Assembly: GCA_013396915.1 (NCBI GenBank) | Contig: VWZL01002043.1 | Location: 248,001-312,000 of the forward strand | Reading direction: 5' to 3' | Origin: Stercorarius parasiticus | Taxonomy: Eukaryota > Chordata > Aves > Charadriiformes > Stercorariidae | Length of the DNA: 64,000 nucleotides | In this document: positions 39,701 through 52,700 of the stretch, in pieces | Numbering within the stretch: the stretch's first letter is position 1 | Layout: every line of letters begins with the position of its first letter | Program-made: the position numbers and the translations under genes | The notes under the pieces: model-generated | Seen by the model: only the letters and a program-made list of their open reading frames with translations | What the model was told of the DNA's origin: nothing | Databases searched by the model: none

Positions 39701-42700
39701 CATGAAGCTACACTCTTTCCAGGGTTTCCTTACATTGTTAACGTAAACAGTAACATTTTAGCCTCTAATATTCTGCCTCTTCCCAAGGTTCTCCCCCAGC
39801 AAGGCAGACCTATCCTCCTCTCTTGTTCCATCTGTCACAAAAGAATCCTTAAAAACTTTAATACTTGTAGCTCCAGACTGGGAAAACAGATCATATTGTG
39901 GCTGCTGGGCTGAGTCAACACAACAGTTCCTCACCTGTTTATGGTCCCAACAGCTGGTTCCTTGATCCTCCCTTCTGTCCTGGGAAATAAATTTAGAATC
40001 CAGATGCTCCAGTACCTTTAACTGCATCTGGTATCTTGGCATAGAAAGTTACCAAGCTCAGCCCTTCCCCCTAACCCAATGGAGCTAAGAGAAACCAAAT
40101 ATTCACACCATGCTTGAACAGGCAGAGGCTGTTCGCTGTCTCAGATGCTTATAGATCAGCACTAATTTGAATGCAGCTTCTTTATCCTAGTGATCATTCT
40201 CACTAAACTTTCCGCTGTGAGCCACATAGGGCTTCTCTGCCGTACAAAGACAGTTACGCACCTTCTGGATGAGAGCAAAGTTACTTTGCAAGGACTTGGT
40301 GACACCATTTTCATACAGCTTTCTCCTCATGTGGCTCTCTCCTGTATCCCCATTCAGGCTGGACTGGTACCTCAAGAGGGACTTCAGCATTGTCTCAAAG
40401 GGATCCACTGAAAGCAAATAAAGGAAACACCATTCGAAAGTCAGGCAGTCACACCACGCAGGGCTGATGAAAAAAGCAATCTCTTTAATCGGGTGCTGCT
40501 ACTTCTAGGCAGTCTCTTTCGGGTAACAAGTTTCTCTTGCTCAGTGTGGGCTGGGACCTCATAAGGTCTCTTCTCTGTAGCAGGATACCATCCTATGATC
40601 AGCTCCCCTTGCAGAGGTTGCCTGCTGGCTCTGACAACTCTTTAGTAATAATGCCTTGGAAGCTTGTTCCAATGGCCTGTGCCATTGACTTGGTGACAAC
40701 AGTGAGCTCCTTCCCCTTCTCCACCAGCCTGATCTGCAGCCCCTCTAGCACGTTCTCCCATGACATCTGGTGCGCCCTCCTGCCCTGACCGTGGCTATGC
40801 ACTCAAGACACAGCAGCTCACATAAGAGACGTAGCCAGAAGTTGCTCTTTGCACTCCTTACCTTGCTTCCCACACCAAGCAAACTTCATTTGACACCCTA
40901 CTGCTCCTGCATGATTTCTCCTTGCGCGCACCGAGTTCCCTGCTGATTAGCGCTTCCCAAACCAACACCTACCTCTCTCAGTCAGGACTGCCTCCAGCAG
41001 AGAAGCTCTTACAGAAAACAGTACCCCACTAAGCTACAGAATGCTTTGTTCTTCTAATCGCCTTACTTTCCGCCTTCCTTCTGCACAGACGCTTGCAAGA
41101 GTGTACAAACTAGACAAAAACACATATCCTCCATCTTCGATATCCACGTCTCACTTCAGTTAGGTTTTTAACTCTGAATTTCACCACCAGGGGCCTCTAC
41201 TTAATAAATTTGCTGAAGTATATTAGGTGTCAATGCAAAACTGTGCAATAAAGCACGGCATATGTTTTACCTTTTATGTAAACCTTTCTGTGGGTCTTGC
41301 AGAACCGGCAGAATCTTTAAGGAACTATTTGGAAGCAGCAGTCATGGAGTTTTCAAGAAGGATATTCTCATTGTTTATCACAGCCTATTATTTGTCCCAG
41401 ATGGGGAGTGAAACCTCTGAGGCATCAGAAAACATCAAGGCTGGGCTAGACACATATGACTCTACCAGCTGTGGATATATCTGGGATTCCCAGCAGAGAT
41501 CAGGGCCTCATTATGGTACTGGACATCCCACCTGCAGAGGACTTACTACCTAATGACACAAAAAGCAGCTAATGAGGCCAGAGGCATGAATACAGTAAAC
41601 TTTCCTAAATGCTCTTCTCTCACATCGTTTCCCTTCCAATGTTTTTAAGCTCAGCATCTCACCCTCTTTTCCCACTTTGAATGACAAGGAGTATGTGCAT
41701 GTGTCTTTTGGCACAGCAGATGGTACCTGCGGCTCTCCACGTGGAGCAGGCTGTTATGTGACTCTAGCTGCTGCTGCCAATTCCTCCTCCGAGGTACTTT
41801 GCCATGGAGCGGCTGCTGCTATTCATGCCACGTTTCCCTGCTGACTGGCCCTGGCAGAGGTAGGCACAGTACTGGGGTAGCCAGAAAGACACATGGCTGG
41901 TGGTAAAGCCCACACAGCAAATCTGGCAAGCAGAGGCATTTGGAAAGGCCAGAGGATGCTTAGCACCATCACCTGCAACAACTGCAAAGATCTCCTCGTG
42001 CATATGAAAGAAAACTCCTGGATCAGCTACAGGCTCCATTTTTTTCTCCCCTGTCCCTAGTGCAAACTGGCGGTCCCATGCCTCTGATCCACTCACTGTT
42101 GGGAACTCAGGATTGCAGAGCCCAGGCTGCCCTTTCCTGAGGGCTTGACCTGCCTCGCCGTATTTGGGAAACGGCTATTTCTCCACAGCTACAGGAGGTG
42201 AGTGACTCCATGAGGCACAAACCACCCCTTGGAGATACAGCGTTGTCCTGCCAGCACTTCCACGGACTTCTTCCTTTGTCATCGTCTTGAAAACATCTCT
42301 AAGGTTACATTTTCAGTCCTCTTAGTGAAGCAAATCAAAATTTTGACTGTTCCTTCCACTTACAAGGAAATCTTCTCCCTCATCCCAAGAGCCTCCGATC
42401 TTACCATTGTAAGTAAACATGGAGAAAAGATCTAACTCTGGATAGTCGAGACAGATGCCAAGTAGAACTGAACATCAGAGATGGAAAGGACCTCTGAAGC
42501 TGCACAGTACAAATCACAGAGAACAGAGCGAAGCTGTCCTGCTGAAACAGGCCAGGACCCATAGCCCCGGCTCGAGCATTCAATGTGCTTCAGGTTCATT
42601 GTCCCAACCCAAAAGGGGACATCGACTCATGGGAGTTTTCCAAGTGGGTCTCTGAACCCACTGCTCCTGGCAATCCAGAACTAGTCCACCCTCTTCACAT

Positions 42701-45686
42701 CCACACCCTTCACAGGCCTGGACTGCTTCCCCAGAGCCTCTCACAGGAATCACCAGTACCAGCAGCAAAGCTTTACTTCCTTTGAATTCTCCTTGCAAAT
42801 TAATCTCAACCATGGCCATGAAAACGTACCAGCTGCAAACACTACTTTACGCATGAGGAAAAACACTCTCCTGGCACTGGGAACCTGTTAATAACTATGA
42901 ATGCAATTAGTCCAACTTCAAGGCTCTCATGAGAGATGCACTATCAGCACCTCTCTCTCTTTCTCCAAGAAGTTCGACCATACCTGTGACACACTCATGA
43001 GATGAGAGGAACCTTTCTATGCTACTTGGAGCCAAACCCCACACCTCAAACTTGGAAACCGACAAGTAGGCACCTACAAAGGGCAGGTCTGGCCTCGGGT
43101 ACCCCAGCAGACTGAGGAGTCGTCACATGGCAAGGGTTTTCATGTGGGGCTGGAGTCAGAAATTGGATACAACCCAGTCCACAGCAGGCTGTCTCCTGCC
43201 CCACAGCACTGCATGCACAGAGGCGATATAGGCAAGGCCAGGTCTCCAGTAAAACTGCAAGCTGAACAGAGCCAGTTGGTGGCTGAGAGCTACCACAATA
43301 CCTATTCCCACTCACCAGGAAATGGTAAAGGAACTGTTTTGCTACAGCCACTCAGCTACTATATGTTGTTTATACCTCAAAGCTCCAGGAAAAACAATCA
43401 GTAAGATTCCTCACCTCTAATAAAATTTGAGCACTTTTGACAAGCATCAGTGCTAAAAGGAAAGCACTGAAACAACTAACATCGCTGCTTTTTCAGGTCT
43501 GAGTTCAGTACAGATCACGAGAACCCTCCTTAAGCCTGCTGCTGCTGCTGCCTTTGTACGAGGATCCCCCATAAGCTCTTCCTTCTGCTGGGCTGAACAA
43601 GCTTTCCCTGGCTCCTCCTGCACAACAGGCTCCCCACTCCTCTGAGAGCACTGGCAGCCTTTCTTTGCACTTGCTTTATTCGAAATCATGCCTGAGTACA
43701 CAGGTCACAGCCGTACACAGGATGCCAGGTCTGGCTCACATTCATCATGTGCAATAGCCTAGATGCTTTCCTCTCTCTACAGAAAATACATGACTCAGTG
43801 CACCCTTTTCTTTTTTTTCCATGGACATGTCATCCTGCAGGCAATTAATACAGCCTGCTCTTGCTCCTCCCATCCTGTTTCTGCTGCCCCCGCCCTCAGG
43901 GGTGCCCATCTCCTTGCTCTGACACTCTGCTTCACTGCGTTGACAAGGGGTCCCAGCCTGACACCATCAGGGCAGGCCGCTAACATAAGTGGGAGTATTC
44001 ACCTCCCCAACCCAGCATTTTTCTTTCCCAACACAATCCATCCTCACTCCCCCTTCCACTTCTCATATCCCATGACCTCTAGCTTCAGTAATGACCCAAG
44101 CAGTGTCCAAGCAAATGCTGAACTGAAATCCTGACAGAAACACAGTTCTATCACTTTCCTTGTCTAGAAGTGTAATTATCAAAGAACTATGGTGTGCATT
44201 TCCTATTTATCACCATGCTTAAAAAATATGTTTAGCCCTTGGCATAGCAAGTTCCTGCCTGGGTGACATTTCCTTCATTGAAGTTCAGGCACTGTATTTG
44301 TTTTTCTCTGGTATTTGGGTACTCCCAAATTCAGTACATTTCTGAGAACTTGCCTGCTCAGGGTCATGTCACCACTTCGCTGAGCTTTGAGAAAGTGACT
44401 GTCTGCTCAATTTCCCCCAAACACACTTGAGTGCATTCAGATCCTTCAGGGTGGGTTTCCACCTTCTGGAGTGCAATTGCTGTCGACTGTGTCTTGCTGA
44501 TCTTCGTTAACTCCCACTCCTTTCTCGGATCATCACCAATTTTTTTTAAGTCTGTCATGCAACTGTACAAGAAGCTTACCCATCACGACCCCAGCACAAA
44601 GTGATGCTGAGATATCTGCCTGTGCCTAAAGACAGCCTACAGTATCAGGTCAGAGGCGCGCAACCAGCACCTCATTCAACCGTATAACACAAAAACTGGA
44701 AAACCAAAGAGGTTAAACCCAAATATCAAAGTTAATTTATTGCCTGTGATCATCTTAGAAAGCAAAACACCCACCTAAGACCCACCATAAATTAAAATAT
44801 CCTCCCAGGACTAAAAGCGTCAACTCAGCTACCAGCACCACTGACCACTTCCAAGCCTGCAAGATCACTAGAGGCTTGCAGCACAAAAGTCTACATGCCA
44901 AAGAAAACCAAAAGTTAAATAACTTCTTCAAATAATACCTTAAAAACCTCCACACTGAACTACACACAGGAGCTATTACAAACTAGTACGGTTCTTTCCG
45001 GACTTAATTTAGCATATTTCCCCCTCTTAGGTTGTATTTCAAGCTACTTTTAAAATCAATGTCAAGTTGTTACAGGATCTTCGCCTTGCTGTTTCAAATG
45101 ACTAACAAGCATGATGCTTTCCATAAACGTTTGCCTGTAGGGAGATGGTAAAAGACAGCAGCGTACTAATTTCTTGATAGCCATTGGACAGCAACAACTC
45201 TTGGTCACTGATATTTAAGTCCAATAAGCACAACAAAAGACATACCTGAACCACCCCATCAGCTGCAGACTAAGTCTTGTTTTCTTTCTACTTAGAATGA
45301 AACCCCAGTTTCCTTTGACACAGGGTGCCCAGCAAAGCCAGAAGGAACAAATGGACTCAAACACAAAGAAAAGGGCACTTACACAACCGGTTGGGGTTAA
45401 TATGTTGTTTCAGGAGATCAATTGAGCCAAAGCTGACAACAAGACGCCTTCCAAACCAGAAAGAGACCAGCGGGCCATATTTCTCGTGGAGGTTCACCAG
45501 GAACTCATGCAGACTGCTGCTGGCGATGATATCGGGCAGGTTGCCATCCCTGAGGAACACAATGGGGATATTTGGTCATGAACGGCATCCACTGGCAAGG
45601 CTGAACTGGATTGATGTGAAGATGGAAAGCACTTACTTTTCATCAGTTGGAGCCAGCCCAGGGATACCTGATGCTTGCCTGGATGC
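30735..45686 (-). CDS. CYP20A1: cytochrome P450 20A1, exons 2-13 (exon 1 missing)
   Basis: An orphan cytochrome P450, membrane-anchored, of unknown physiological substrate. Twelve coding exons are readable: 45637-45686, 45383-45549, 40262-40407, 39419-39586, 38466-38544, 36693-36808, 36220-36274, 34744-34864, 33752-33863, 33043-33107, 31055-31144 and 30735-30885 (TAA stop at 30735-30737). All have AG acceptors and GT donors, and codon phase is continuous; together they give 439 residues with no internal stop. The protein follows the vertebrate CYP20A1 family closely, with segments such as FVNLH-like EFLVNLHEKYG, WSEIGKGFLDGSL and FSGSQECPELRF. The ExxR motif (ETVR) is at 33830-33841 and the haem-thiolate Cys codon at 31066-31068. 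The family protein is about 462 residues, so only about 23-24 residues are missing. These are the N-terminal hydrophobic anchor encoded by exon 1, probably in the gap at 46132-46241. The promoter is shared with the divergent dipeptidase gene. Confidence 0.95.
31055..31085 (-). other. CYP20A1: atypical haem-binding motif of CYP20A1
   Basis: The segment reads GFSGSQECPELRF. Compared with the usual P450 signature FxxGxRxCxG, the spacing between Phe and Cys is one residue short, the Arg is absent and the Gly after Cys is Glu. This matches the unusual signature known for CYP20A1, so it is a family trait rather than damage. Confidence 0.8.
32741..32775. repeat. TG dinucleotide microsatellite
   Basis: Two (TG)5 runs are separated by a short CATGCA insert and end in CGTGC. 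The tract lies in CYP20A1 intron 11. Confidence 0.7.
38641..38862 (+). mobile_element. CR1 LINE, 3' end fragment
   Basis: The segment matches the 3' end of avian CR1 non-LTR retrotransposons. It contains the GGTGAGGCACTGGAACAGG block, the AGAAGCTGTGGATGCCCC block, and the terminal ACTGGATGATCTTTAAGG and CCCTTCCAACC stretch, ending near ATTCTATGG. It is 5'-truncated, as usual for CR1. It lies in CYP20A1 intron 5, antisense to that gene. Confidence 0.93.
43490..43790 (-). mobile_element. old CR1-like fragment
   Basis: Read on the minus strand, the stretch has the order and wording of the internal part of CR1, including a GCTTGTTCAGCCCAGCAG block and the preceding gagagag/aggag-type motifs. It is much more diverged than the copies at 38641 and 47055. 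It lies in CYP20A1 intron 3. Its edges are approximate. Confidence 0.5.
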
Positions 45687-45959
45687 CTAGAGAATAAAAG
45701 GAAATGCATCAAACTCCTTGAACTTAGATTTTATACAAGCCCCACAGCTTTCCAGCAGAAGAGCTGGATTTTCCACATCAATACTGCTGCGCTGCTTACA
45801 AACATTAAACAAAAGCTGGATAAGCCACATCTTTAGGCCTCAACCTACTAAGGCTTATGAAGCCAATCAACTGCGTGTGTCCGGTCCCACGGGCTAAACC
45901 AGGATTATTCACCCCGTTAGGCGAAAGATCCCTGCGTAAAGATTTAAAGGGTCGGGTTT

Positions 45960-46760
45960 GCAGTATAGACCTTACACCTAGATTTTGCCCTGGAGATCTG
46001 CGCGCCTGCAAAGCTGCAGGGTGAGCAGAGAGAGTCTTTCTGAGAGGGATTTCCCGGGGTATGTAAAAGACGAGGTGTGCCAAAGGTGTGCTAAAGCCTT
46101 CGGGCAGGGCTGCCCCGCTGGGAGGGAGGGANNNNNNNNNNNNNNNNNNNNNNNNNNNNNNNNNNNNNNNNNNNNNNNNNNNNNNNNNNNNNNNNNNNNN
46201 NNNNNNNNNNNNNNNNNNNNNNNNNNNNNNNNNNNNNNNNNGCGGGCAGGGCACGGCATGGGGGGCCCGCGGCGCCTGCTGCTAGTCTCCAACTCCACCC
46301 TGCACGGAGAGGGTTACCTGGGCCACTGCCAGCAGCACATCAAGAGCTTCCTCGGGGAGTAAGCGCCGCGCAGGGGCTGCGGGAGCCCGCCCCGGGCCGC
46401 CCCCCCACCACCTCTAAGCGCTCTTCTCCCCCCTCTCTTCTCCTCCCCAGGAAAGTGAAGCGGGTGCTGTTCGTTCCCTACGCCCTGCACGACCGAGATG
46501 GCTACGCCCGGACCGCCAGGGAGAAGTTTGAAAGCTTGGGTAAGGCTGGCCCCCCTCGATCAGCCGCGGCCGGCGCCTGGGCGGGCATGGACGGAGCGCT
46601 GGTGCCAGGGCAGCGGGCCGTGAGCGACTCGGCGCCAGCCTGTGCCGCTGGGGTGCGGGATGGGGAGCGGAGAGGGGCCGGGCTGGCTCCCGTGCCGGCG
46701 GGACAGTTAACGGGCAGCGCCGGGAGCAGAGGGAGGCGTTCGGTAACCTCTGCCGAGAAG
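45960..46760. promoter_or_regulatory. CpG island, bidirectional promoter of CYP20A1 and the dipeptidase
   Basis: A GC- and CpG-rich block spans the interval between CYP20A1 exon 2 (ending at 45686, transcribed leftward) and dipeptidase exon 1 (46258, transcribed rightward), and extends into dipeptidase intron 2. The two first exons must start within a few hundred bases of each other, so a shared head-to-head promoter is the simplest reading. The core is masked by a 110-base gap, so motifs and start sites cannot be read. Confidence 0.7.
46132..46241. other. assembly gap (110 N), probably hiding CYP20A1 exon 1
   Basis: No sequence between 45687 and 46131 encodes the expected hydrophobic N-terminal anchor of CYP20A1 followed by a donor in the right phase (codon boundary). 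A coding exon of about 70 bases would fit in this gap. The dipeptidase start codon is only 17 bases past its right edge, so much of that gene's 5' UTR is also hidden. Confidence 0.95.
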
Positions 46761-49700
46761 GAGCGGGTTTAGAGGCCTCCGGAAGAAATCTTGTTGCAAA
46801 CACTTTCTAACCACTTCGGGGAGGAAGTTTTTGTTCCCGAATACTAAGTGGCATCTTTTTATCCGCCTTAATCACATGGGGGGACATTTCTTCCCATACA
46901 TCTTAAACCTCTGCTCAAGCCGTGCAATTACTGGTAAGTGAAGACCATTACAATAATGCACTTCAACCAGCCCGATGCTTCCGTGATGAAGAGCAACTGA
47001 GCTTTGCTTCAAGCAAAGATCTTTCCGGCGTGGCCTACAGTAACACCTCCACCTAGGATCTATCGTACCTTCCAGTACCTAAAGGGGGCCTACAGGAAAG
47101 ATGGGGAGGGACTCTTTATCAGGGAGTGGAGCGATAAGACAAAGGGTAATGGTTTTAAACTGGAAGAGGGGCGATTTAGATTGGATATCAGGAAGAAATT
47201 CTTGACTGTGAGGGTGGTGAGGCACTGGAACAGGTTGCCCAGAGAAGCTGTGGATGCCCCATTCCATTGTTCAAGGCCAGGCTGGATGGGACTTTGAGCA
47301 ACCTGGTCTAGTGGGAGGTGTCCCTGCCCATGGCAGGGGGATGGAACTGGATGATCTTTAAGGCCCCTTCGAACCCGAACCATTCTGTCATTCTATGATT
47401 CAGGATAACTTTGGACCTGTTACTGCAGTAATAATCAGTACTCACTTCCCTGGGCAGCACACTTTGCTCCTTGTCTTGCAGAAAGATTGCTGCTATCAAA
47501 TGTCTGTGTTCTTCTGGCTCTCCTGGCACTTCCTGTACTCAGTGAACTCCAGCAAGGCAAATCTGTCAAAGCCAGACATTTTAACTGTTACGAAAAAATA
47601 CTCAGATCAGATACTTGCACTAGTAATGCTAGACCAATGATGGCACATCCTATTCAGACTCTCAGCCAAGCTGAAGACTGACAGCTTTTTCCTTCTCTTA
47701 TTTTCTCGTTAGCCGGTAATGCTCAGCAGGACTTTGTGCCTCAGCCTGCACCTGCTGAGTGAAATGCTCTGCTCTTAGACACTGAGCACATATGTCCATA
47801 AAGCAAACATTTCCTTTGGTACAGCTGGATGCAGAAGCCCTACACTAATGTAGGACGTATACTCTGGTTTATGTTGTGGAGTTGTCTGAAATCTCCCTGG
47901 TTGTCTGGCAAGACGTTTGGCTCAGGGGGGTTGGGAGGGATTGAACATGCCACATTCTTCCGCCAAACTGAAGTGACAAAGGTAAATATTTTTTCGTTTA
48001 GGTTATGGGCTGGACAGCATTCATGAATCTTGTGATCCGGTGGAAGCTGTAAGGAAATCTGAAGCAATATTTATCGGTAAGTTTTACTTTGTGCTCCTTG
48101 ATAAGGGTTTACATAGGATACTGGATTAGTCCTGCTGAGAGCTGGCACTGCAGAGACAACAATGAAAAATTATTAGAAACCAAAGAAAACAGTACTTTAA
48201 TTGGGAACAGTAAGACCCCTAAATTTAGTGGTGTGGAGGGAAGTAGGAGAGACTTATTAACGGAATTTATTGTTTCGTCTCCAGTAAGTTTCAAATTATT
48301 AATTTGAACAGTACTTCACCATTAAAAACATGATCATCACAGCTGTATCATTACTATATCAAGTCTAAGAAGATTCAGGGCTACTATGCTCAAACTGAGC
48401 ACAGTCCTAATACCGTGCTCCTAGAACAGCATCTGCTGTCAAACAGCCAGCATCGGTGTGACGAGCCTGTGGCCTGCACAATGACGATTCTTCTGAAGCT
48501 TCTGGTTTTCTGCTGCTCAAAGCAGGGTACCCTGAATAGAGCATAGAAATCATGGAACCTGCCAAGTTTGTAAAGGCTTCAATTAAAACTGGTGGTGAAA
48601 GCATGTTAAATAAGCTGGACTCTTTTTCTGCAGGAGGTGGCAACACATTCCGTCTCCTGAAAGCTCTCTATGACAACAGTCTGATACAGGAGATCAGGAA
48701 AAGAGTTCTTGAGGTAAAAACTACAGGACTCAGGCTAAGCCTGAATCGCAGGATCTTGCGCTTAAGCTTTTGTTCAGACAAATCCAAGTTGATTCTACAT
48801 TTTTGTTTTTAATACACTTCAAATATTGAGCCATCTCATGCAACCTAGTGAACTGAAATCTGTGGCCGAATAAGGCTGTCATTAGTCATGGAAGCCTGAA
48901 AAGACTAAGGTCAGCAATCTGCCTTTCTAGGGCAGCTTCCCAGATGTGGGACTGTAAGATCTTGGGACGTAAAATGCTGTGTAGTACCTTAGAAGTAAGC
49001 CCCTCAAGTTAAAATACAAATGAAGAGCAGTGCGGGATTTAATCTATGTCCAGGAACTCAGTTTTTCAGCTTGATATGTCCACTTTGTATCTTGTTAATA
49101 GATACAGATGTGTTCAAGTTGTAGGTTGTCTGCTAATAAACCAATAGAGTTGGATCCATACATGCCTTTTAGACAATGTCCTGTTGATGCTGAAAATGGT
49201 GTAGTTACCTTGGGTACCTCCTTGACCTGGAATTGAGAGGTATGAGTGCCATTGAACCCTTCTGGTCAGCAGCCCCATTCTGGTTGGGGAACCTTGTAAG
49301 GCACAGCAAAGATACGCCATCCATGGAACAGAAGCAAGGTGTTCCCCTGGCAATGTGGAACTGCAAACGACTTCAGACAGATTTATGCAAGGACAGTATG
49401 TTTGAAAAGGCCAGCTGCCAAGAGGAAAAGTTAGCTAAGCTGTCTTAGTATACAGAAATTCAATGTCTGTTGTGGGCAGAAAAGCCAGATAATGTTTCTC
49501 TCCCAGCCTAAATAGCTATTAAGCTAATTCTAAATAGCTATTTGGTTATATTAGCACCTGTTCTCTCAAGATAGCTTATTTTTACAAGTTGTTCAGCATT
49601 ATCCATACGCTTGCACGTTTGTGTAGAATCCTTCTGTGTACAGCATAGTACATAGTACTGTGTACACATTAGTAGTACCTAAACTAGCATTAAGCTGGCT

Positions 49701-52700
49701 GGTCATGGTACTGGTACATGGTACAGGTAAGCTGATGCAGTCACAACATTGTACTCAGCTTCAGATGGTGTACTCTCTTCAGAAGCTATTTAAAAGCTAG
49801 TTCAGATATTTTGTGCAACTGCAACGTAGTCGTCTCTCTTCTCTTAATAGTGAAGGCCAGCATATGCACCGCCAACCTTACCAGTACTGTCTTGTGATGG
49901 GGTCACAAAGTTGTGAGTACAGGACATTCAACAGCTAGTTCTCTGACAACCATGACACATACAAACTATTGCCCACCTCAAAACCTGAATTCTTGTTCTG
50001 CTTTTCATCTGTAAAGTTAGCAGTGAGATGAGCTAGAAGGACTAAGTCTGATCTGATTGCTGAGCCTCTGAGACTGATAGAAGGTGCTGTAAATTGCAAT
50101 TCCTCATTGTGATACTGGATGCTAATCAATTGCTTTTGTCTTTCAGGATGGGATTCCTTACATGGGATCCAGCGCAGGAACTAACGTTGCTACCATCAGC
50201 ATCAATACTACCAATGACATGCCAATTGTTTATCCACCTTCCCTGCAGGCCCTGGGTTTAGTTCCTTTTAATATTAACCCCCACTACCTGGACCCAGATG
50301 TTAAAAGCACTCACATGGGCGTAAGTAAAGTACACCAGAGCTCACACAGTAACTGGGGTGTGGAGGTGTAACGACAGCGTGCATTTGCGAGGCCTTACAA
50401 AGCTATACGATGTCTAACAGCTGTTGGAAATGCCAGTGAGGCAGTAACATTTTACTCCCTCCTAAAACTTTTCTTTGAGTGGGAAGAGGAGTTGGCAACA
50501 GTATTACTGAGGTGGAACAAAGTGTTTTTCACAAACAGAAGCTGTGCAATGTCTGAAATACTGTTGCTTCATACCTGGCAGAGAGAGAGAGAAGCTTGTA
50601 ATGTTAAGATCAAATGCACTGTGTTTCTGGAAAGGTCTGTCTTGGCTGCTGCTTGAGAAGACCTAACTTACACATACATTAAGAGGCTGAAATATCTAAA
50701 CGTCTGAAGGAACCATCAGAACAGGGAGATCTTGAGATTGCGTGCAAACTCGTTGTGCAAGAAAATACCTAGGCAGTAGTGTCCCTGCAGAGAGCACACC
50801 CTGGAATGTCCAGGCTGAGCAAGCACTTACACTAGTATAGCTAAAAGAAAAGCAGAGACTGATATCTCTGCTGTATGGAAGAGCTGATTTTTGAATAACC
50901 TGTCAGGAGCTAATTCCTCAAGGAAACAGTTTCTGTGGTGCATCTTTTAGCAGATCGAATACTTTCCTCCTTGTAATCAAAATTTCTTCATGGAAGTATT
51001 AAGAATTAGGGGACACTGAAGAAATGGAGGATCAGGGCGAGCTTCTAGAATTTAGATGAAGTTGTAGGTACTCATTTAACCAGCTTGTCACTAGATAAGG
51101 AGGCAGCCTTTTCCCTATAAATAACTTTTGCTATTTCTCCAAGAGGAGGCTGGAAGCTCTGTGCTGTACCAAGTCCCTGCTGTGTTCCCTTACCAACAAA
51201 TCCTTCTGGTTTGATTTCTTTAACTACTGTTGCTCAGTTCAGCAGCAAACCCTCAGGAAACATGGCAGAACTGTTCACAGAAGGAAATTCTTCAGTCTAA
51301 CACCTACTCAAGGACAATCAATCAGATATTTAATCAGTGGAAATCCATGGTTCACTATCATCTTTCATGAAGGCGGCATCTTGGGCATTTGCTTCCACCA
51401 CCTTCCTCAGTGCTCTTGTTCTGAGGGTGAGCACATAGAGATAGCATTTAATAAAATTAAAAAAAAAAAAAGCTGGATGAATTGAGCGGAGGTAAGTTTT
51501 AAGGCTTTTCAGGGTTGGGATCATGTGAGTTCTGTTTTATCAACCTAACAGCAATTGCTGGTAGTGATGAAGGGTAAAATACATATTTGTTGAAGTCAAT
51601 ACTGCCACTTCCTTCAATACATTAGCCTAATGAAAGCACTCTGTTTGAGGGGAAGTGCCTGCTTTGTTAATGTTGTGAAATTGCTTGGTGTCATGCTCCT
51701 TGGATAGCTCCAAGTCCTACCTTACTGCCCGGGCAGCTAAATCTACACTCGTTATTGCAGGAGACAAGAGAGGAAAGAATTCGTCAGTATCACGAAGAAC
51801 CAAACACCCCTCCAGTTCTGGTGAGTAGCAGTTCCCAGTCAGGAAGCTCAGGGCTGTAGCATGGAAAACATTTTAAATGCATTCTTGCTAGCTTTCAGTG
51901 TGGGTTCCCCGCCTGACAAGCCTTACAGAACTGTGGCATGGAAGGCTAGTTCTATTCTTGCTAAGAACTTCAACCATGGATTTTGCTCACTTGCAGAAAA
52001 TGGGTTAGAACAAATGAAACGCATTCTGCCTATCAGACGCTTGGAGTCCTGTTGCCAAACACTGTATTTTAGGCAGCTCTTATCTTTCCAGTCACTGGCC
52101 ACCACTCATATTTTATATCTTGGGGGTGGTGTCACATGCAGATGGTAAGATACCTCCCCTTATCTTTTTGCAGATATTCTTAACTTTACATTTTGTTTTA
52201 ATCTCTGTAGGTTTCTGAATTTGCTCATTTGGTGTTATGTTCATAATTACAGTATGTCTGTCTGGGGAAATGGGACCTCTGGGTTTCCTGTCCCTGTGCT
52301 TAAGCTTGGAGTATAAAGTTTGTGCTTTAAATACCCGGCTGGCTGTTGCTTGGCCCAAACTGGATCTAAGAATGATAGCAGCAGAAGTAACCGTGGAAAA
52401 AAAACCCACATTTTCCTTTTTTCCTTAATGGCTTTTCCTTCTTTAAAAGGGGTAAAAAAAAAAAAAACAAACAAAAAACAAACACAAACCAAGAAAACCA
52501 GCTTCTAAAAGAAGATAACTCACCTAGTTTTGTCTTGGCATCTTTGCTAGAAATCGGTGAGCGAGACAGTCTTGTTTATAGTCATAGTGAGCTGCACTAA
52601 GACTGGCCTACTCGTCACAAGCATTCTAGCCTTTCAAATAGCTTGAAAATAATGTTAAATGTTTCCACCTACATTAGGGCTTGCGGGAAGGTGCAATGCT

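Noticed and set aside
40530..40800. Open frames of 67-83 residues on both strands in CYP20A1 intron 3
   Set aside because: They have no splice-site support and no recognised domain; perhaps an old repeat.
41227..41553. Plus-strand open frame of 108 residues in CYP20A1 intron 3
   Set aside because: No family resemblance or promoter/splice evidence; consistent with chance.
42430..42800. Possible further CR1 fragment
   Set aside because: Only a short phrase resembles the CR1 3' end; too weak to call.
45805..46362. Open frames on both strands across the 46132-46241 gap
   Set aside because: They are artefacts of N, except that one plus-strand frame includes genuine dipeptidase exon 1, annotated separately.
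46455..46803. Open frames continuing past dipeptidase exon 2 and its antisense
   Set aside because: They read through the donor at 46540 into GC-rich intron; the spliced frame is clearly correct.
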